A DNA stretch of 5,538 nt from Caldifarciminota bacterium (lineage in GTDB: Bacteria > WOR-3 > Hydrothermia > UBA1063 > CAJXJZ01). A program made the translations under genes and the position numbers. Below the pieces are notes generated by a model. That model searched no databases and had not been told where the DNA came from. It was given only the letters and a program-made list of their open reading frames with translations. The stretch is from assembly GCA_027073945.1 (NCBI GenBank), contig JALTEL010000620.1, positions 1-5,538 on the forward strand, read 5' to 3'. This document shows positions 5,339-5,538 of this stretch, in pieces; the first letter of the stretch is position 1, and every line of letters starts with the position of its first letter.

Positions 5339-5538
5339 GGATATCCTTAATAACGGATGAATAGAGCTTTTGAGCATTACCTTCACCACCCTCTAACATT
5401 TTGATTGCAAATGTAAATCCCATTATTCTTGCAATCAGTGAATACAGAAAAATCTTTATTTTATTCTCTTTGGGTTTATATCCTGCCCGTTCACTCCAGA
5501 ATTCATAATGGGCCTTTTCATCTTTGGCTATATCAAGA
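5319..5538 (-). CDS. Ferritin-like domain of a VIT1/CCC1-type iron protein (5' partial, C-terminus truncated)
   Basis: Reading the minus strand from the right edge gives 72 residues to a TAA at 5319-5321. IAKDEKAHYEFW (3-14) holds an ExxH di-iron motif (E7, H10). It is followed by YKPKENKIKIFLYSLIARIMGFTFAIKMLEGGEGNAQKLY. This matches my knowledge of the N-terminal rubrerythrin-like domain of VIT1/CCC1-family proteins (MbfA-like), where a domain that senses or binds iron precedes a membrane iron/manganese transporter. In such proteins a second ExxH helix (DEExHE-like) and the membrane domain follow the ...IP... point. Here the product ends in IPNFPNT. The neighbouring minus-strand frames do not resume the family. 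It is therefore probably a 3'-truncated gene or an assembly junction. The start lies outside the window. Confidence 0.7.
   Translation of the reverse strand, partial: LDIAKDEKAHYEFWSERAGYKPKENKIKIFLYSLIARIMGFTFAIKMLEGGEGNAQKLYSSVIKDIPNFPNT

Overview
The first 4.6 kb is the 3' half of a bacterial ribosomal-protein supercluster (the spc/alpha region), in the usual order: adk (5' end outside the window), map, infA, rpmJ, rpsM, rpsK, rpsD, rpoA, rplQ. All nine genes are on the + strand. By eye the DNA is AT-rich, with heavy use of AGA/AGG for Arg and ATA for Ile and clear Shine-Dalgarno (SD) sites. Adk has a Cys4 lid, L36 is the Cys3-His form and S4 has four N-terminal cysteines, so these zinc sites are kept. 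These traits fit a non-proteobacterial, moderately AT-rich bacterium, possibly from an uncultivated phylum. I cannot place it more precisely. The beta-rich, possibly exported protein at the right end would suit a diderm cell, but that is weak evidence.

Layout: 1-590 adk; 587-1342 map; 1342-1560 infA; a 66-bp gap, the largest inside the cluster, with a weak promoter candidate; 1627-1740 rpmJ; 1751-2128 rpsM; 2128-2532 rpsK; 2532-3161 rpsD; 3177-4184 rpoA; 4162-4590 rplQ. Junctions are tight: ATGA at adk/map; TAATG at map/infA, rpsM/rpsK and rpsK/rpsD; and a 23-bp overlap at rpoA/rplQ. This is the pattern of one co-transcribed, translationally coupled operon. The products supply nucleotide balance (Adk), N-terminal Met removal (MetAP), initiation (IF1), small-subunit assembly (S13, S11, S4), large-subunit assembly (L36, L17) and transcription (RNA polymerase alpha).

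The last 0.95 kb is different and less orderly. The 337-bp stretch 4591-4927 has AT-only inverted repeats, one good sigma70-type promoter candidate (-35 4740-4745, -10 4763-4768) inside a larger inverted repeat, and open segments broken by stops in the same frame as the next gene. It is followed by an unrecognised beta-rich ORF (4928-5338, +) with a hydrophobic N-terminus, which may be a damaged or N-terminally misread exported protein. Converging on it from the right edge is a minus-strand frame (5319-5538) that I recognise as the N-terminal ferritin-like domain of VIT1/CCC1-type (MbfA-like) iron proteins. Family similarity stops abruptly about five codons before a stop, with no transporter half and no second ExxH motif.

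I see no convincing new system. The ribosomal part is canonical. What deserves a second look is the right end, where two convergent frames overlap at a probable breakpoint and the upstream sequence looks like gene decay.
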